A stretch of DNA of 64,000 bases from Chromera velia (taxonomy: Eukaryota > Sar > Chromeraceae). Position numbers and translations under genes: made by a program. The notes beneath the pieces were generated by a model, which was not told where the DNA came from, made no database searches, and saw only the letters and a program-made list of their open reading frames with translations. The DNA lies in the NCBI GenBank assembly GCA_018398765.1, contig JAHBMJ010001162.1, forward strand, positions 1-64,000, given 5' to 3'. Positions 22,483 to 33,743 of this stretch are shown here, piece after piece (the stretch's first letter is position 1; every line of letters starts with the position of its first letter).

Positions 22483-24000
22483 TTATGACACTTCTTTTTC
22501 CTCTTCTTCATGATCACTTTTTTCAATGTGAATCGAATCGATCGGTGGTAGGAGCTGCTGAGAGCTTTTTCTCTGGCTTTTCAGCTTTCTAGGAGTGGGT
22601 GCTCCTGGGCTTCTATTCGGTTGTGGAGAGATGACAACGGGGTGAGACGGAGAACCGCACACACGTTTGCTATTGCTGTTGGTGTTGGAACCATGCTGTC
22701 TAAACCTGCCTGGGGTGCCTGGGGTACCCCAGGCATGCCGCAGGCGGCCCGCCAGGGCCACCTGGGGCGACGCCCCAGGCAGTTGTTGAAAGTTGCCTGG
22801 GGCGAAGGTCGGTACCGAAGGCACCGACCTTGTCGTCACGAACCACGGTGCACGTGCCCGACCGGGTTTGCACGAGGGACGCGCCGACGCGACCTCGCGA
22901 TCTAGCTATACGTACATGGCACTGCATGCTGCACATCAAAGGTCCGACCGGGTCATGCATGCAGACCGGCAGCAGTTTTTTGTTCAGCGGTTGCGATCAG
23001 CGATCGTCAGTGATAGATACCAGTAGATACACATTAAGACTTTTAAAATTGATGGTTGCTTTCAACTTTTGTCTCTTCTCACTCTTCTCACTGGAGATGC
23101 ACATCATTGCACATCATTGTACATCCATTGATTAACTCACTGATTGATTCCGCACTTGGCCTTCCTGCTTACTGACTGCACTGATTGATAATTCCGCACT
23201 CGGCTGAAGAGAACCGCCGCAGAACATTCAGACAGGCAATCAATGCCTATGTCCTTCACCACCATGATGAGGCAGAAGATTTCAAACTTGTCTGGGAGGT
23301 GCCAATCCAAGTAAACAAAAAGTGACACATGTAACTTTGCATTGTTTATAAACTTATCGCAGAGTGGAAATTTACTCTGGAAAATTATTCAGAAAATTTG
23401 ATTTAATTCTTTTCTATAAAATAATATTTAGAATTATATAAAAATATTGATTTATTGATTCAATTTGAAGCATTATAAATGAATCTTTAAAGTTACGTTC
23501 AGATGCTAAATCCTAAAATAAAGGCATTTTTAAACTTTTTTCAATGTTTTTCATACCATAGAGAGAATACAAAAAGACCCCCTGACTGCCTGGGGAAGGT
23601 CATACATAAGTGACGGGCCGCCTGGGGTCAGCGCAGGCAGTCATTCTGAAGGTTTAGACAACATGGTTGGAACCGTCCTGTTTCTGGGCAGCTAAGCATC
23701 TAGAGTTGGTAAGTTTGGCTACCCTCTGTGCCGCGCCAGGGCCGACAACAAGCCCCTTGTGTTGGAGGTGAATATAGAGAGGTCGGTAGCCTTCCTTACC
23801 CGGAGTGATGACTTTTTCAGGAGGGGGAAGTTTCCCCCCAGCCTTCTCAGCATTTGCGTCTGCGGCCGCCTCCTTTGGTTTCAAATTGGTTCTCCCGCCG
23901 GGCCCTGCAGGAGCGGCCCCCCCTCCAGCACTGTCAGCAGCCCCCCCGTTATCTTTTCCCTTACCTTTCTGGAACTGCTCCACACCGACAGGGAATGTGG
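22483..24000 (-). pseudogene. Second hAT-internal open frame, interrupted by nested element
   Basis: On the minus strand a frame covering about 23674-24000 encodes a Gly/Ala/Pro/Lys-rich segment followed by TPGKEGYRPLYIHLQHKG. It stops exactly at the nested insertion. On the other side (22691-22483) the same frame resumes with NSNSKRVCGSPS and ends in an acidic tail, stopping at 22483. Leaving out the insert and one copy of its 8-bp duplication keeps the frame open, so this was coding before the insertion. The family is not recognised; it may be the C-terminal exon of the transposase or an accessory protein. Confidence 0.5.
22692..23665. mobile_element. Nested P-like non-autonomous element, 974 bp
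   Basis: The ends are CATGCTGTCTAAACCT and the inverse of CATGTTGTCTAAACCT. An 8-bp duplication, GTTGGAAC, lies at 22684-22691 and 23666-23673. P-superfamily transposons have CA-starting ends and 8-bp duplications with a palindromic GTCCGGAC-like preference, which this duplication resembles. Inside, the word GCCTGGGG recurs in both orientations near both ends (22715-22805 and 23588-23640). No transposase is seen, so it is non-autonomous. hAT membership is less likely because the terminal bases do not fit YARNG. Confidence 0.7.
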
Positions 24001-24396
24001 TCGCAGCACTGTCAGCCAATAGATTGTGATCGCCAGGAACCCTGACTTTCCTGAATGCGACCATATGTTGAGGATGATCGATATTCGTCGGGTCACTGCT
24101 TTTCTCAACCTGTCTTTGATTGACAGAATAATCTCGTTCTTCAGTGTTGGGAGCAGAAGTCTCTGCACCTTCCCCACAGACGGGAGATCGTAGCGGGGGT
24201 CCAGTGCCTTGACTAGCTTTCGCAATGCCTCGTTTTCTGTAAGATGAGGCCAGCCAGCACTGGCCAGAAAGTCAGTGATCAGCATATCACACTTGATTCT
24301 CTTCTTATGCGTCTCTGCATATGGTGTGACCACGGCTTCTGCTTCATCTTTGGTGGAGAAAAACGTTCGCACGTCAGGCTGCTTCGTCCCCCCCAC
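23965..24396 (-). pseudogene. hAT transposase, N-terminal catalytic part (decayed)
   Basis: The minus-strand frame contains KQPDVRTFF, then ALDPRYDLPS-type and LLPTLKNEI segments, and the SIILNIWSHSGKSGFLAIT stretch, which correspond to the start of the RNase H-like fold of hAT transposases. The family usually has Asp before the W of this block (TLDIWTS); here it is Asn. The following His of the family block is Tyr. Both fit C-to-T decay. The frame ends at an excellent donor, AGAAAG|GTAAGG, at 23965. No ATG opens the frame (a GTG lies at 24396), so an upstream exon is required. The catalytic middle and C-terminal dimerisation block are not visible. Confidence 0.75.
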
Positions 24397-24434
24397 CCCC
24401 TCCGACCGTTTCTCCTATCTTTCTTGGAGCAGCT

Positions 24435-24560
24435 GCACATGTTTGTCAGAAGTGATCGTCAAGCCATGCTGATTGATGAGGTGGGTTTGAAAAAAACTGG
24501 TTGCCGCTGCTGCATACTCACAGCCACAAATAGTTTCTCCTTCCCCCTCGGCTCCTTATA
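24435..24560 (-). CDS. BED-type zinc-finger piece of hAT transposase
   Basis: The minus strand encodes a segment with CGCEY, followed about 12 residues on by HLINQHGLTI. This gives a C-x-C and H-x(4)-H arrangement like a degenerate BED or C2H2 finger at the N-terminus of hAT transposases, where it binds the element ends. One spacing is unusual (C-x-C rather than C-x2-C). It lies upstream of the catalytic fragment, as expected, and is separated from it by a short gap that may be an intron. Confidence 0.5.
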
Positions 24561-25089
24561 TTTTCACCTAACACTAAATCACATTTGCCCCCTTTTGCAC
24601 GAACCATATTTTTTTTATGTACCCGGCTCTAAAAACAAATGCCTCCTTCTTCCCGTTCGACCCTGTCGGATTGTGTGATATGTCTTTACGGGGTGTAAAA
24701 TGTTTGCAGATGCTCAAAAAGGGGGCCGTAAAAGATGTTCCAGCACCAGAAAAGTCAACACAGCTGTTCGGGAAAACGTTCAGCTGATCGGTTTACCTCT
24801 GCATGAAGTAAAAAGGGGTGAAACGTCAAGTTCAGTGCAGCTCAAAACGTTTTTTTTTTGAGAGCAAACCATCAAGATTTAGGTTTTTTCATTTGAATTA
24901 GCATGCGTGATGGATCGGTACTTGCAAAAGTTTTTTCGGGACCTTCATATTTGAGGTTGAAAGTCATATTAATCAAATATTTGATCGTATTTTGATAGGT
25001 CTTTAAACACTAGGTCCTCCCTGACTGGATATTTGATTTGAGCTTAAGCCCTACCTCAAATCAAATCAAACATGGTCACTACTAGAATT

Positions 25090-27147
25090 TAACGTTTCAT
25101 ACGCTAGATCTAGGATTTAACCCTCAATCATCATCATCATCATCACGTTACGGATAATAATTAATAATAATTAAATTACTAAATTAATTATACGCTGTAG
25201 AATAAATAATATTATTTAATAATAATAATTACTATAGAATAATTATTATCGGTTTCTTCAAAATAGTAGAGATTCTATAAGTACACTTCAGACAGCCTGA
25301 GTTTAGCAGACAGTCTTCTTTGGTACCAGCTTTAATTGGTATGGTAAGTTATTATAGTTTTATATAGGGATCAGGCTCGGAATTAAGTCATCAATTCGTA
25401 ATTTCGCATTTGTTAAATTCTGATTTACATGATTTACTGGCAAATCACTGTGAGTCGATCAAGATGCGTCCATTGCAATGAAAGCCTGAAAGGAGCTTGT
25501 CTCACATCTCGTTGAATGAGAGTCCTCCTGCTTTTCATTGCATACGCGCAATGATATGCACATATATGCACCTGCCCATGCAACGACGAACTCAACCTTC
25601 TCTTCTTTCCAACCAGACATCTCCCCCCGGCCACGGCTGCCGGTGTGGGATCATCATTTCATGTCTTGGACTCGTCACTCGTCTTGGCTGCCTGAGACTT
25701 GATGGCACTCCTTAAAGGGACAGCGTGGTCACCGTATAGGAGACAGGCATACAGGCAAACAGACGGCATACATTCTTCTCTTTTCCTTACAGAGTCGGAT
25801 CGGCTCATATAAAGACAGCGAGACAGACAGACTCAAGAATACGCACGTGAATGTACCTATGTTCCTGCACACTCTGAAGCCAGAGGCAGGATGCGCACTG
25901 CATGAAAAAAGTGGACTCTAAAACAAAGAGACAGGAGGAGAGAGCGAGAAAAAGAAACTGAGCAGGCGATCATTCCTCAACTCCTACCCAGCCATTCTTC
26001 TCTTCATGAGCTCACACGGACAAACGGGCAGACGGTTTCAGACCTAAAAGAGGCACCACAAGCAGCAGCAACAGGAGCTCCCTCCGTCCCTCCACACACA
26101 ATGAACAGAAGAGACATCAGGATGCGCCCACATTGAGTCAAGTGAACCGGCCACAAATGCATTGAAGTGAGTGGAAGATCCTGTGTGTAAGGGAAGGGTT
26201 GACAAGACCAACAGATGCATACGACGGGATCACAAAGAGCTGCACAGTCAACCCGATCGACCGTCACCATCTGCCTCTGTCTTCATTCACTCATTCATTC
26301 ATTCACTTATTCAGTCAGTCGGAGCTCCCCTCCCTTGGCCACAGCGAGACGCTTCCCTTGTCAGGTTTCATTCCTGACAACATGAGGAGTGGAAGGGGTG
26401 CTCGAAGGAAGGAATCGTTTTTTCTTCCCGCGAATGTCAACAAAGTAAAAGGATTTGGAAGTCAACTGTGGAGTACACGAAGAGCAGTAAAGTACGGGCA
26501 TGCTTGTGAGAACTAAAAGAAGAGTTGCGAAAGCACACGCACACAGGGCAGAACGGACTTGCACACACCTTACCATGCACTCATATGACCGATAAATTCA
26601 TTGATCGGCAAACAAACTGATGCTCTCCCAGATGTTTGAACTCGTGTGAATCTCGATTCGACTTGTCTTGGTTTGTTTCAGTTTCATTCTCTTCTCTGTT
26701 TCCTGCGTGACTCTCTTGATCGTTTTTCTTTTCAGTCTCTAAGCTGCAGCCACATTCATTTTCTTCTTTACTTTCCTTTTCTGCCGAAGGAAGGAAGGAA
26801 AGCCCTCAAGAGGAAGGGACGAGTGCCCACCCACCACCTCTTTTCTGCTCCGTCGTTTCTCACGCACACTCGCTCCACGCACGGTCGCTCCCCGCTCTCT
26901 CTCTCTTGCTCGCTCGCTCGTTCGTTCGTCCGTCTGTCCTTTCTTTTGCTCATTCATACTTCTTTTCTTCACCCGTTTTCATGATCATACATCTTGCTAG
27001 AGCACAGCCACTCTTTCTCCCTTCCTCCCTCTCAGGTCTCTCTCTTCTAGCACCTCCCGCTGAAGTCGCACTTAAGACATCGAGCGGTCGAGGACAGCCT
27101 CACGGGCCTTCACGCAAACTCTCTCACTCACTCACTCAGATCAGATC
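25090..27147. other. Intergenic stretch without recognised gene
   Basis: The first 300 bp are AT-rich with a short ATC run (25125-25145). The rest is GC-balanced, with ATTC repeats near 26285-26315 and CT-rich segments near 26700-27130. Part of the right end is the 3' flank of the Gly-rich protein gene. Small frames here look like noise. Confidence 0.4.
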
Positions 27148-27984
27148 TTATGCACACGCCTGGACACACCCCGCCGCACGTGCAGCTCTGAGGCCAGCCT
27201 GCGGAGACGCTCTCATGAAGGCCTCTGCACCCCTTGCAACGTCGGCAGAAGGACACTGCCAGAAGCAAAGGGAATCTTGGGGATCGCGGAAACTCGCGCC
27301 CCCTGCGCCTGCTCCTGGACCCCCCCTTCCACCAACAGGACCGCCCCCCCTTCCGCCAGCAGGAGCTGCGCACTGGCAGTAGCCCTCGCTCCCCGGAGTG
27401 CCGTCTCTGTTGATGATGGCAGTGGACTGGCAAGTACAGGAATCAGGGCAGGTGCCAAAGCAGTTCGAGTCAAGAGGGAACTGACCAGGGCCCAGGTTGG
27501 GTGTGCTGGGGGTGCCAGCGCCTCCCATACCTCCTGCTCCAGGAGCACCACCTCTGCCACCAAAACCACCTGCCCCTCCCATACCTCCTGCTCCAGGAGG
27601 AGGAGGAGGAGCGCCACCTCTGCCACCAAAACCACCTGCCCCTCCCATACCTCCGGCTCCAGGAGGAGGAGGAGGAGCACCACCTCTGCCACCAAAACCA
27701 CCTGCCCCTCCCATACCTCCTGCTCCAGAAGCACCACCAGGAGTCTGAGGAGTGAACATTTGGGACATGGTGCAGTGGTAACCTCTGGAGCTGTCCCACG
27801 CACACTGATCAGGAGAGTAGTTGCAGCAGCCAGAGGGTCCACAAGGAAGAGGACAGCCTGCTGAACTGGGTCTACCAAATCTCAGATCGGCAGGCGGGCT
27901 GCCGGCGTTGGCACCAGGTGAAGTCCAGAGTTGACCAGAAGCATTTCCGAACAGAACAACGGAGACGGCAAGGAAGGACTTCAT
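27148..27984 (-). CDS. Secreted Gly-rich, Cys-containing protein
   Basis: A single uninterrupted frame of 278 codons starts MKSFLAVSVVLFGNASGQLW, a plausible signal peptide cleaved near residue 18. A Cys-rich segment follows (GCPLPCGPSGCCNYSPDQCAW), then two full 22-residue repeats and one partial copy made of GGMGGAGGFGGRGG plus a Pro run. Then comes a second Cys segment (NCFGTCPDSCTCQS), a Gly-rich linker and a final Cys-containing tail ending CVQACA. The design, disulfide blocks joined by Gly/Pro linkers, suggests a cell-wall or extracellular matrix protein, but I recognise no named family. No intron is needed. Repeat units of 66 bp are nearly identical in DNA, so copy number may vary between strains. 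Confidence 0.7.
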   Translation of the reverse strand: MKSFLAVSVVLFGNASGQLWTSPGANAGSPPADLRFGRPSSAGCPLPCGPSGCCNYSPDQCAWDSSRGYHCTMSQMFTPQTPGGASGAGGMGGAGGFGGRGGAPPPPPGAGGMGGAGGFGGRGGAPPPPPGAGGMGGAGGFGGRGGAPGAGGMGGAGTPSTPNLGPGQFPLDSNCFGTCPDSCTCQSTAIINRDGTPGSEGYCQCAAPAGGRGGGPVGGRGGPGAGAGGASFRDPQDSLCFWQCPSADVARGAEAFMRASPQAGLRAARAAGCVQACA

Positions 27985-28585
27985 TTTGTTCGAAGTAAGG
28001 AAAGAGAGAGTTTGGCGAGAGAGGCGACGTGGTTCTTAAAGAAAGTTGCCACTGGCAAGCAATACTCAGACACTGGGGTGGCTGAGGGGTTGACTTTTCT
28101 CCAATTAAAGGAGCCACACCACCGCTTCTGACGTCAATCCAAAAATTGAAGAGGCCGCGATATCGAATTTTTCGAAAAAATGAAAATTTTTGAGCAACAA
28201 AATTCGCACAGAGCGCTCAGTGCGCGGGCGGGTCCGGCCATGCGGTCCGCGTCCGCGCACTCCGCCGTGACCCCAGCGCGCTGGCCCGAAACCCAAAGAC
28301 AATTTAAACCAAACCAAGATCATGCGAGGTTTCTTGTGAAAGTAGTGAACCTCTGATCAGTTTTCTGCATCCTTTGCGCATGGACAGTAGCTTGCCAAGC
28401 TAGGGGCCTCCTCCAGAGTCCGTGCATTGCTGGAGTACCCGATCACCTGTGCAGAAAAGCGCTCGCAAAACTCCTCTGTCCAAATCCAGGTTTTGCTATC
28501 TTGCCTGTTTTGAGTCACTTTTTGTGTGCTTTCCAGGCGCTTTGAGAGGACTTGGTGAAGAGACTTTTTGTTTGTCTTTATCGAC
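27985..28585. promoter_or_regulatory. Divergent intergenic region, Gly-rich protein / DnaJ gene
   Basis: The 601 bp between two start codons that point apart must hold both 5' untranslated regions. A GC-rich block with GCGC and CGCG words lies at 28205-28275. No defined promoter element can be named. Confidence 0.5.
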
Positions 28586-31500
28586 ATGCCGCCCGTTGAC
28601 ACGGTGAGCCCCCTCTATCGATCATCTGCACGAAGATCCTTTCTTTCTTGCTTCCATTTTGAATCTTTCCTTCTATGATCCCTGCATGTCTGTCCATGGT
28701 AATGTCCTGATGCCTGCAGGAGTTCTACGAGAGGCTTGGTGTCCCCCATGATGCCGATGAAGCCGCCATCAAGAAGGCGTACAAAATGATGGCCTTGAAA
28801 TGGCATCCAGACAAGCACATGTCTGCTGATGAGAACGCGAGACGGGAGGTGCGTAGTGTGTGTGTTTACCTCCGCCCCCCTTTTTGTCCATCTGCATGTT
28901 TCCATTGCTGCATTCTTTCACCTTAAAGCACCTAATTCGCCTCTGCCTTCAAGATGGTTCACTTCCACTCCGTCTGGACTTCGAAAACAATCCCTGCCCT
29001 TCCCCTGCAGGCTGAAGAGAAGTTCAAGGGAATCTCAGAGGCATTCGGCGTGCTCTCAGATCCCGAGAAGAGATCGCAGTACGATGAGTGTGGAAAGAAC
29101 TTCGAGGAAGACCACGGTAAGTCAGACAGCCAGGTGTCGTGAAACCGCCAGAACAAAATAGACTCACTCAAAATAGCTGTGGCGACGTCCGGCCCCGCTA
29201 CGTGAACAGATAGATGGCAAACTGTCGCAAGATGCAACTTGGTTTTCACGATTCAGAAAATGTGCGAAAGGAAAGGCATATGCATCACCTTGTAAAAGAA
29301 GGGGTCCGTGCGTTCAAAGCTTCCTCTTCCTCTGGTCTGATTCCTCTCTTCCTCTGGTCTGATCTGTTTCTCATTCATTCTTCGTCTGCAAGCAGGGGAT
29401 GATGATTTCATCGATCCGTTTGAGTTGTTCCAGTTCATCTTTGCCGGGAGAAGAGGAGGGAGGGGGGCGGGTTTCCCCTTTGGAGGAGGAATGTTCGGTG
29501 GCCCTATGGGCGGTATGGGTTTTCCCTTTGGCGGAGCTTTCTTTGCAGGGGGACCTAGATCTGGTCTGTAACGTGGCTTTCATCTGATTCTGTTTTGGCT
29601 CCCTCTCTTCCTCTTTTTCTTTCTTTCTCCTTCTCTCTTCCTCTTCCTCGTTCTTTCTCTGTCTCTCCCCGTGCCTCTCGCCATGTATGCGTGAGTGTGT
29701 GTGTCAAACGAAGACGGTGCAAGCCTCCACATCCGCATTTTCCTTTTCCCCCTCTCGTTCGATTCCCCCCTCGATCGATCTCCGAGTTCCCTTCCAACTG
29801 CATGGATGAGGCATTCCATTGAACTGCATGCTAGTTCTTTCTACGTTGAGTGAGAGAATGAAACCTCCCTCAAAACGCAAACAAACAAACCTGCAGGACC
29901 GAGGTCCAGGTACCGAAACAAGGGCCGATCTTCCCACGCACACTCGCACTCCCACGGGAGGGGCCGTTGCGGCTGTCACCACCACTACGACGACGACTCG
30001 GACGAGTGGGAGTCAGAAGATGAGTACACCGACGAGTCCTCTGAGGACCCCACACCTAGACAGAGGGGTCCCCCTCCCCCCAAGAATCTGGATATTGATG
30101 CATCGGATGCGGGGGAGGGAATGTTCCGAGTAGGCGAGTATCGGGTGCGTGTGGGGGACTCAAATGTGAAGAGATACGATATCCCGAATGTGTCATCTTA
30201 TGCGCCGGGGTCCATCCAACCTGATTCGTTGGAGGGGTGGGCCCTGGGGATGGAGAACCCGAATGTCGGGGCCGCTGAGAAGAAGAAGAACAAGAAGAAA
30301 AAGAAACTGCAACCGCGAAAGCCGTTCAAGACTGAGTTTGCAGGTTCATTCACTGTCCTAGAGTTGGAAGTGGATGAAGGGAAGGCAAAGCAGCAACAGC
30401 AGCAGAGAGCCGCGGGAGGTCCGCCTCCTCGAGGCAAGGTGGTTGCAGAGGTGCGAATGCCGGCAGGGGGGTCGGGTGCAATCCGCCTCCTTCTCTTTCA
30501 GTTGTCTCTTTGGATTGACCGTAAGGCAGTTGACAAAGAGCCGGTCGACGTGATCACTCTTGCGTGCTCTGGAGACACTAGTGGTTTGATTTTATGGGTG
30601 GACGTTTGGGATTCTGTTTCGCTTGAGGGTTTTCCATTGATTCCTCTTCGATTTGTTTTCTGTTCCGATCTTCAACGTATGTTGAAAGATTTGGGAGAGG
30701 AGGAGCCGTTTGAGTGGGCAGACAAGAAGAGAATTGCGTTCAAGAACGGAAGGAAGGGAGATATCCTCGGGTTGGTTGAGATCCTCAAAACCAATTCCTC
30801 CAAACTTGATGCCAAGTTCAAGGATGTGAGGAAGGCAGAGGACAAGATGTCTGCCCTGAAAAAAGTTCTGGGGGAGATCGGAAGCGGGTCCTGGGGGGTC
30901 TCTTTCCTCTACCCCCTCCCTCCTCCAGGAGCATCTGTGGATGGAAAGATGGTCCGTCAGTCGGTCAGGCAGTCAGTGTGTCAGTCAGTCAGCCAGTTAG
31001 TGAGGCAGCGAATGTGTCCGTCAGTCAGTTATGCAGTGAGTTCAGTCCGTCAGTCTTTTTGTCAATATGGGAAAAACCTCTCTTACTTATTTGTGTCGTG
31101 CTGTCTACCATACGTTTAGGTGGTCTGCAAAAAGATGCGTGAGACGGCGAAGAAGACCTCTTTCTTTCTTTCTTTCTTTCTTTCTTTTCTTTCCTTCCTT
31201 CCTTCCTTCCTTCCTTCCTTTCTTTCTTTCTTCCTTCCTTCCTTCCTTCCTTCCTTCCATCTTCTGCCTCTGTCCTGTGCGTGCAGAGAACGGACCGTCA
31301 GATTGAAGAAGAAGCGGAGAGGATTGACGCGCCTGCAGAGCAGCCGAAGTCGAGTGGAAAGAAGAAAAAGAATCAGAGAAGGGGGAAGAAAAATCGAGGA
31401 GGGGGGCAGGCAGAAGAAGAGGAGGCGGTAGAGGAAGATGAAGAGGAAAGCGAGAAGGAGAACAGCAACAACGGTGACCCCAAAGGGAAAGGAGGAAGAG

Positions 31501-33743
31501 GAGGGCCTAAGGGAAAGGAAGGAGCGGGAGTTAAGCAATTCTCCGTCAAAGAGGATGAAGAAGAAACCGCTGCAGTGGGAGAAGAGGACGACGACGACGA
31601 AGATGAAGAGGATGAAAGTTCCAACTCCCGTCCCCTCACTTCTTTCAGCACCTCTTCTTCCAAGGCAACCTTCAATCCCGCCCATACCACACCCACCCCA
31701 CCGCCATCATCCCAGCAACCTCCTCGCGCCCCCACTACCCAGACTCCGCCAGAGGCTTCCACAAAGAACAAAAACAAGAAGAAAAAGGGAAACCAACAGA
31801 ACACTGCCCCACAGAAGACGATTCCCCCACAGCCACCTCAACAGCCTGCTCCTACAAACCAGCAGAAGCAGAAGCAGACACCCCCCGCCCCGACTTTCCA
31901 GCCGCAACCCAAACAGCAGCAGCAGCCCCCTGCTCAGGCAAAAAAGCCGCAGACTCAGCCCCCAGCTCCCCAGACAAAGCAGCCAGAACCCGTTCCCAAG
32001 AAAATGCCCGCCCAGGCCAAACCTGCCCCTCCCAAGCCCTCTGCAGACCCCCAGGTTATTGCAGAGATCCACGAGATTCTCCCTCAGATCCCCAAGGAGA
32101 GGATTGCAGAGGCCCTCGCTTCTTCTGGAGGTTCCACTGAGTCCACCATGGAGACGCTTCTCCTTGAGGTAGAGGCCATCGAAGCAATGCGCATTGCCCG
32201 AGCTGCCGAGCCAAACTCTGACGACCAGTGGGAGCAGGCAAACCGAGCCAACAAGTCAGGGCAGAAGGAGAAAGGAAGTTCCTCCAATGCAGAGAAAACC
32301 ACCACCTCTGCCCCCCCTCCCCCTGCCCCTCCCGCCACCCCCTTCCATCCAACCCCTCCCAAAACTACTCCCAAGAAGGACCCCCCTGCTTCCTCTGCCA
32401 TCAATCCACCTCAGGTTTCAGGATCCCAGCAGCAAAACACAGAACGTTTTTCTACACCCTCACAGCCCCAGCCCTATGCCGCACCCCAGTCACAGAACAC
32501 CTCCCACCAACGTCCGCAAGCCCCTGTCTGGTCTCCCTCCGACTTCCCCTCCTCTCAGCAGAATCATGGTGGCCTGACAGGATCAGCGCCCCGTCCCATG
32601 CAGGAGCAGCACCGTCAACGCGCTCCCCACGGGCTTCCCGAGCAGGGGCAGCCGTACCGTCCGACTCCTCAGCAGCAACAGCAGAGGGAGAGGGAATGGG
32701 AGAGGGAGTGGGAAAGGGAGAGTTTCAAACCCCAGGAAGGCAGGGAGAGAGAGAGGGGTGGGGGAGACGGGATGGCTTCCTCTGGCCTTCCTCCTTCCAA
32801 CCAAGGAGGGAGAACGGAGCAACGTGATTTCTTTGACGCACGCGTCCCCTTCTCTCCTCAGGAACAGGTCCCCCCCTTTTTCGACACCAGGAAAGGGTTT
32901 TCTGGGCCCCAAACCAAACCCAACCAGGGTGGTCCTATGAGAGCTGAAAGAGACTTTTTCGAGAGGCCCAATGCTTTCGGGGGTCCTCAGGGATTCAGAC
33001 CTGAGTCCAGACAGCAGGGCTCCTCTGCCGGGGCTCCCGAGAGGCCCCCTTCTTTCTTTGACGGGGCCCCTCAGTTTGGGCCCTCTTCCGGACACCGCCT
33101 GCCTGCTCAACAGCAGGACGCCAGACAGGGGGGCTCCTCTGCCTTTGCTCCCAGCGGGCCCCCTTTCCGCGGAGAGAGTGGGGGGGGAAGACCGCAACCG
33201 CCGAGGGGCAATTTTGGCAACTCAGGCCCTCAGGGTGATGAGTTCGGTCAGCAAGGAGACAAGCAGGTACCCCCTTTTGGCTTTCAGGGAGGTGCCGGTG
33301 GGATGGGCCCTCGGGGGTCCGATTACCTCTACGGATCTGGGGGGAGGGGGCCCAGGGGATCTGACTACCTCCAGAAGCAGCAGCAGCAGCAGCAGAGGGG
33401 TCCGGGAGGGGGTGGAATGGGGCCGCGGGGTTCTGACTACCTGCGTCACCATGGAGGAGGGCCCGGCCAGGACGGGTTCGCCCCTCGTGGCGGGATGGGT
33501 CACCATGGGGGCATGTCGAATGGGGGGGGTGGGGGGTCCTTCAATCGGTATGACGGCGGTAACCGTGGCATGCCGGGGTCTGAGCGTGGTGGGGGCTTCC
33601 CCCCCCAGGCCCAGCAGCAGCAGCAGCAGGCCCAGTCGAGGGCCCGTCAGGCCCCGGGTCTGGGTGCAGCACTGAAGTCAACGGCAGGGAATGCCTCAGA
33701 ACTGCTGGCCGAGCTGCAGGCGGCCTGGCAGTCTACAGAGTGA
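28586..33743 (+). CDS. DnaJ-domain protein with CUE-like segment and long low-complexity tail
   Basis: Well-supported exons are 28586-28603, 28720-28848, 29011-29116, 29396-29563 and 29897-30450 (all phases agree), and a final exon 31287-33743. Exons 2 and 3 encode a J domain: EFYERLGVPHDADEAAIKKAY, then WHPDKH with the HPD motif, then the DPEKRSQYDE end. A Gly/Phe region follows (exon 4), then a His-rich and acidic segment. Middle exons are less certain; 30502-30583 and 30689 to about 30900 fit in phase and encode WADKKRIAFKNGRKGDILGL-type sequence. The last exon has Lys/Glu-rich, Pro/Gln-rich and Gly-rich parts, a CUE-like helix bundle (EILPQIPKERIAEAL, DNA 32053-32170), repeated FFD/FFE and three GPRGSDYL motifs. 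J proteins stimulate Hsp70; a CUE domain would bind ubiquitin. Two adjacent genes instead of one cannot be excluded. Confidence 0.75.
31157..31257 (+). repeat. CTTT/CCTT microsatellite before last DnaJ-gene exon
   Basis: About 100 bp of pure pyrimidines on the sense strand lies 30 bp upstream of the acceptor TGTGCGTGCAG (31286). It may extend the polypyrimidine tract of that intron. Confidence 0.85.

Larger units (their letters stand above)
22083..25081 (-). mobile_element. hAT transposon, 3.0 kb, with transposase remnants
   Basis: The left end reads TAGTGACTATGTTTGATTTG and the right end is the inverse of TAGTGACCATGTTTGATTTG. A perfect 8-bp duplication, CTAGAATT, lies at 22075-22082 and 25082-25089. 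Transposase pieces read on the minus strand. The ends belong to the same family as the 798-bp element at 1851-2648. A different element (22692-23665) is nested inside. Without that insertion the hAT copy would be about 2.0 kb, shorter than most autonomous hAT elements, so part of the catalytic domain is probably missing. Confidence 0.92.

Noticed and set aside
30451-31119. Continuous open frame after the 29897-30450 exon of the DnaJ gene taken as one exon
   Set aside because: Parts are T-rich and contain phase-matched intron boundaries (30451-30501 and 30584-30688). The right end runs through TCAGTCAGT repeats, so at least some of it is intron.
31373-32072. Minus-strand Leu/Ser-rich frames opposite the large DnaJ-gene exon
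   Set aside because: They are shadows of the Pro/Gln- and Glu/Lys-rich sense frame.
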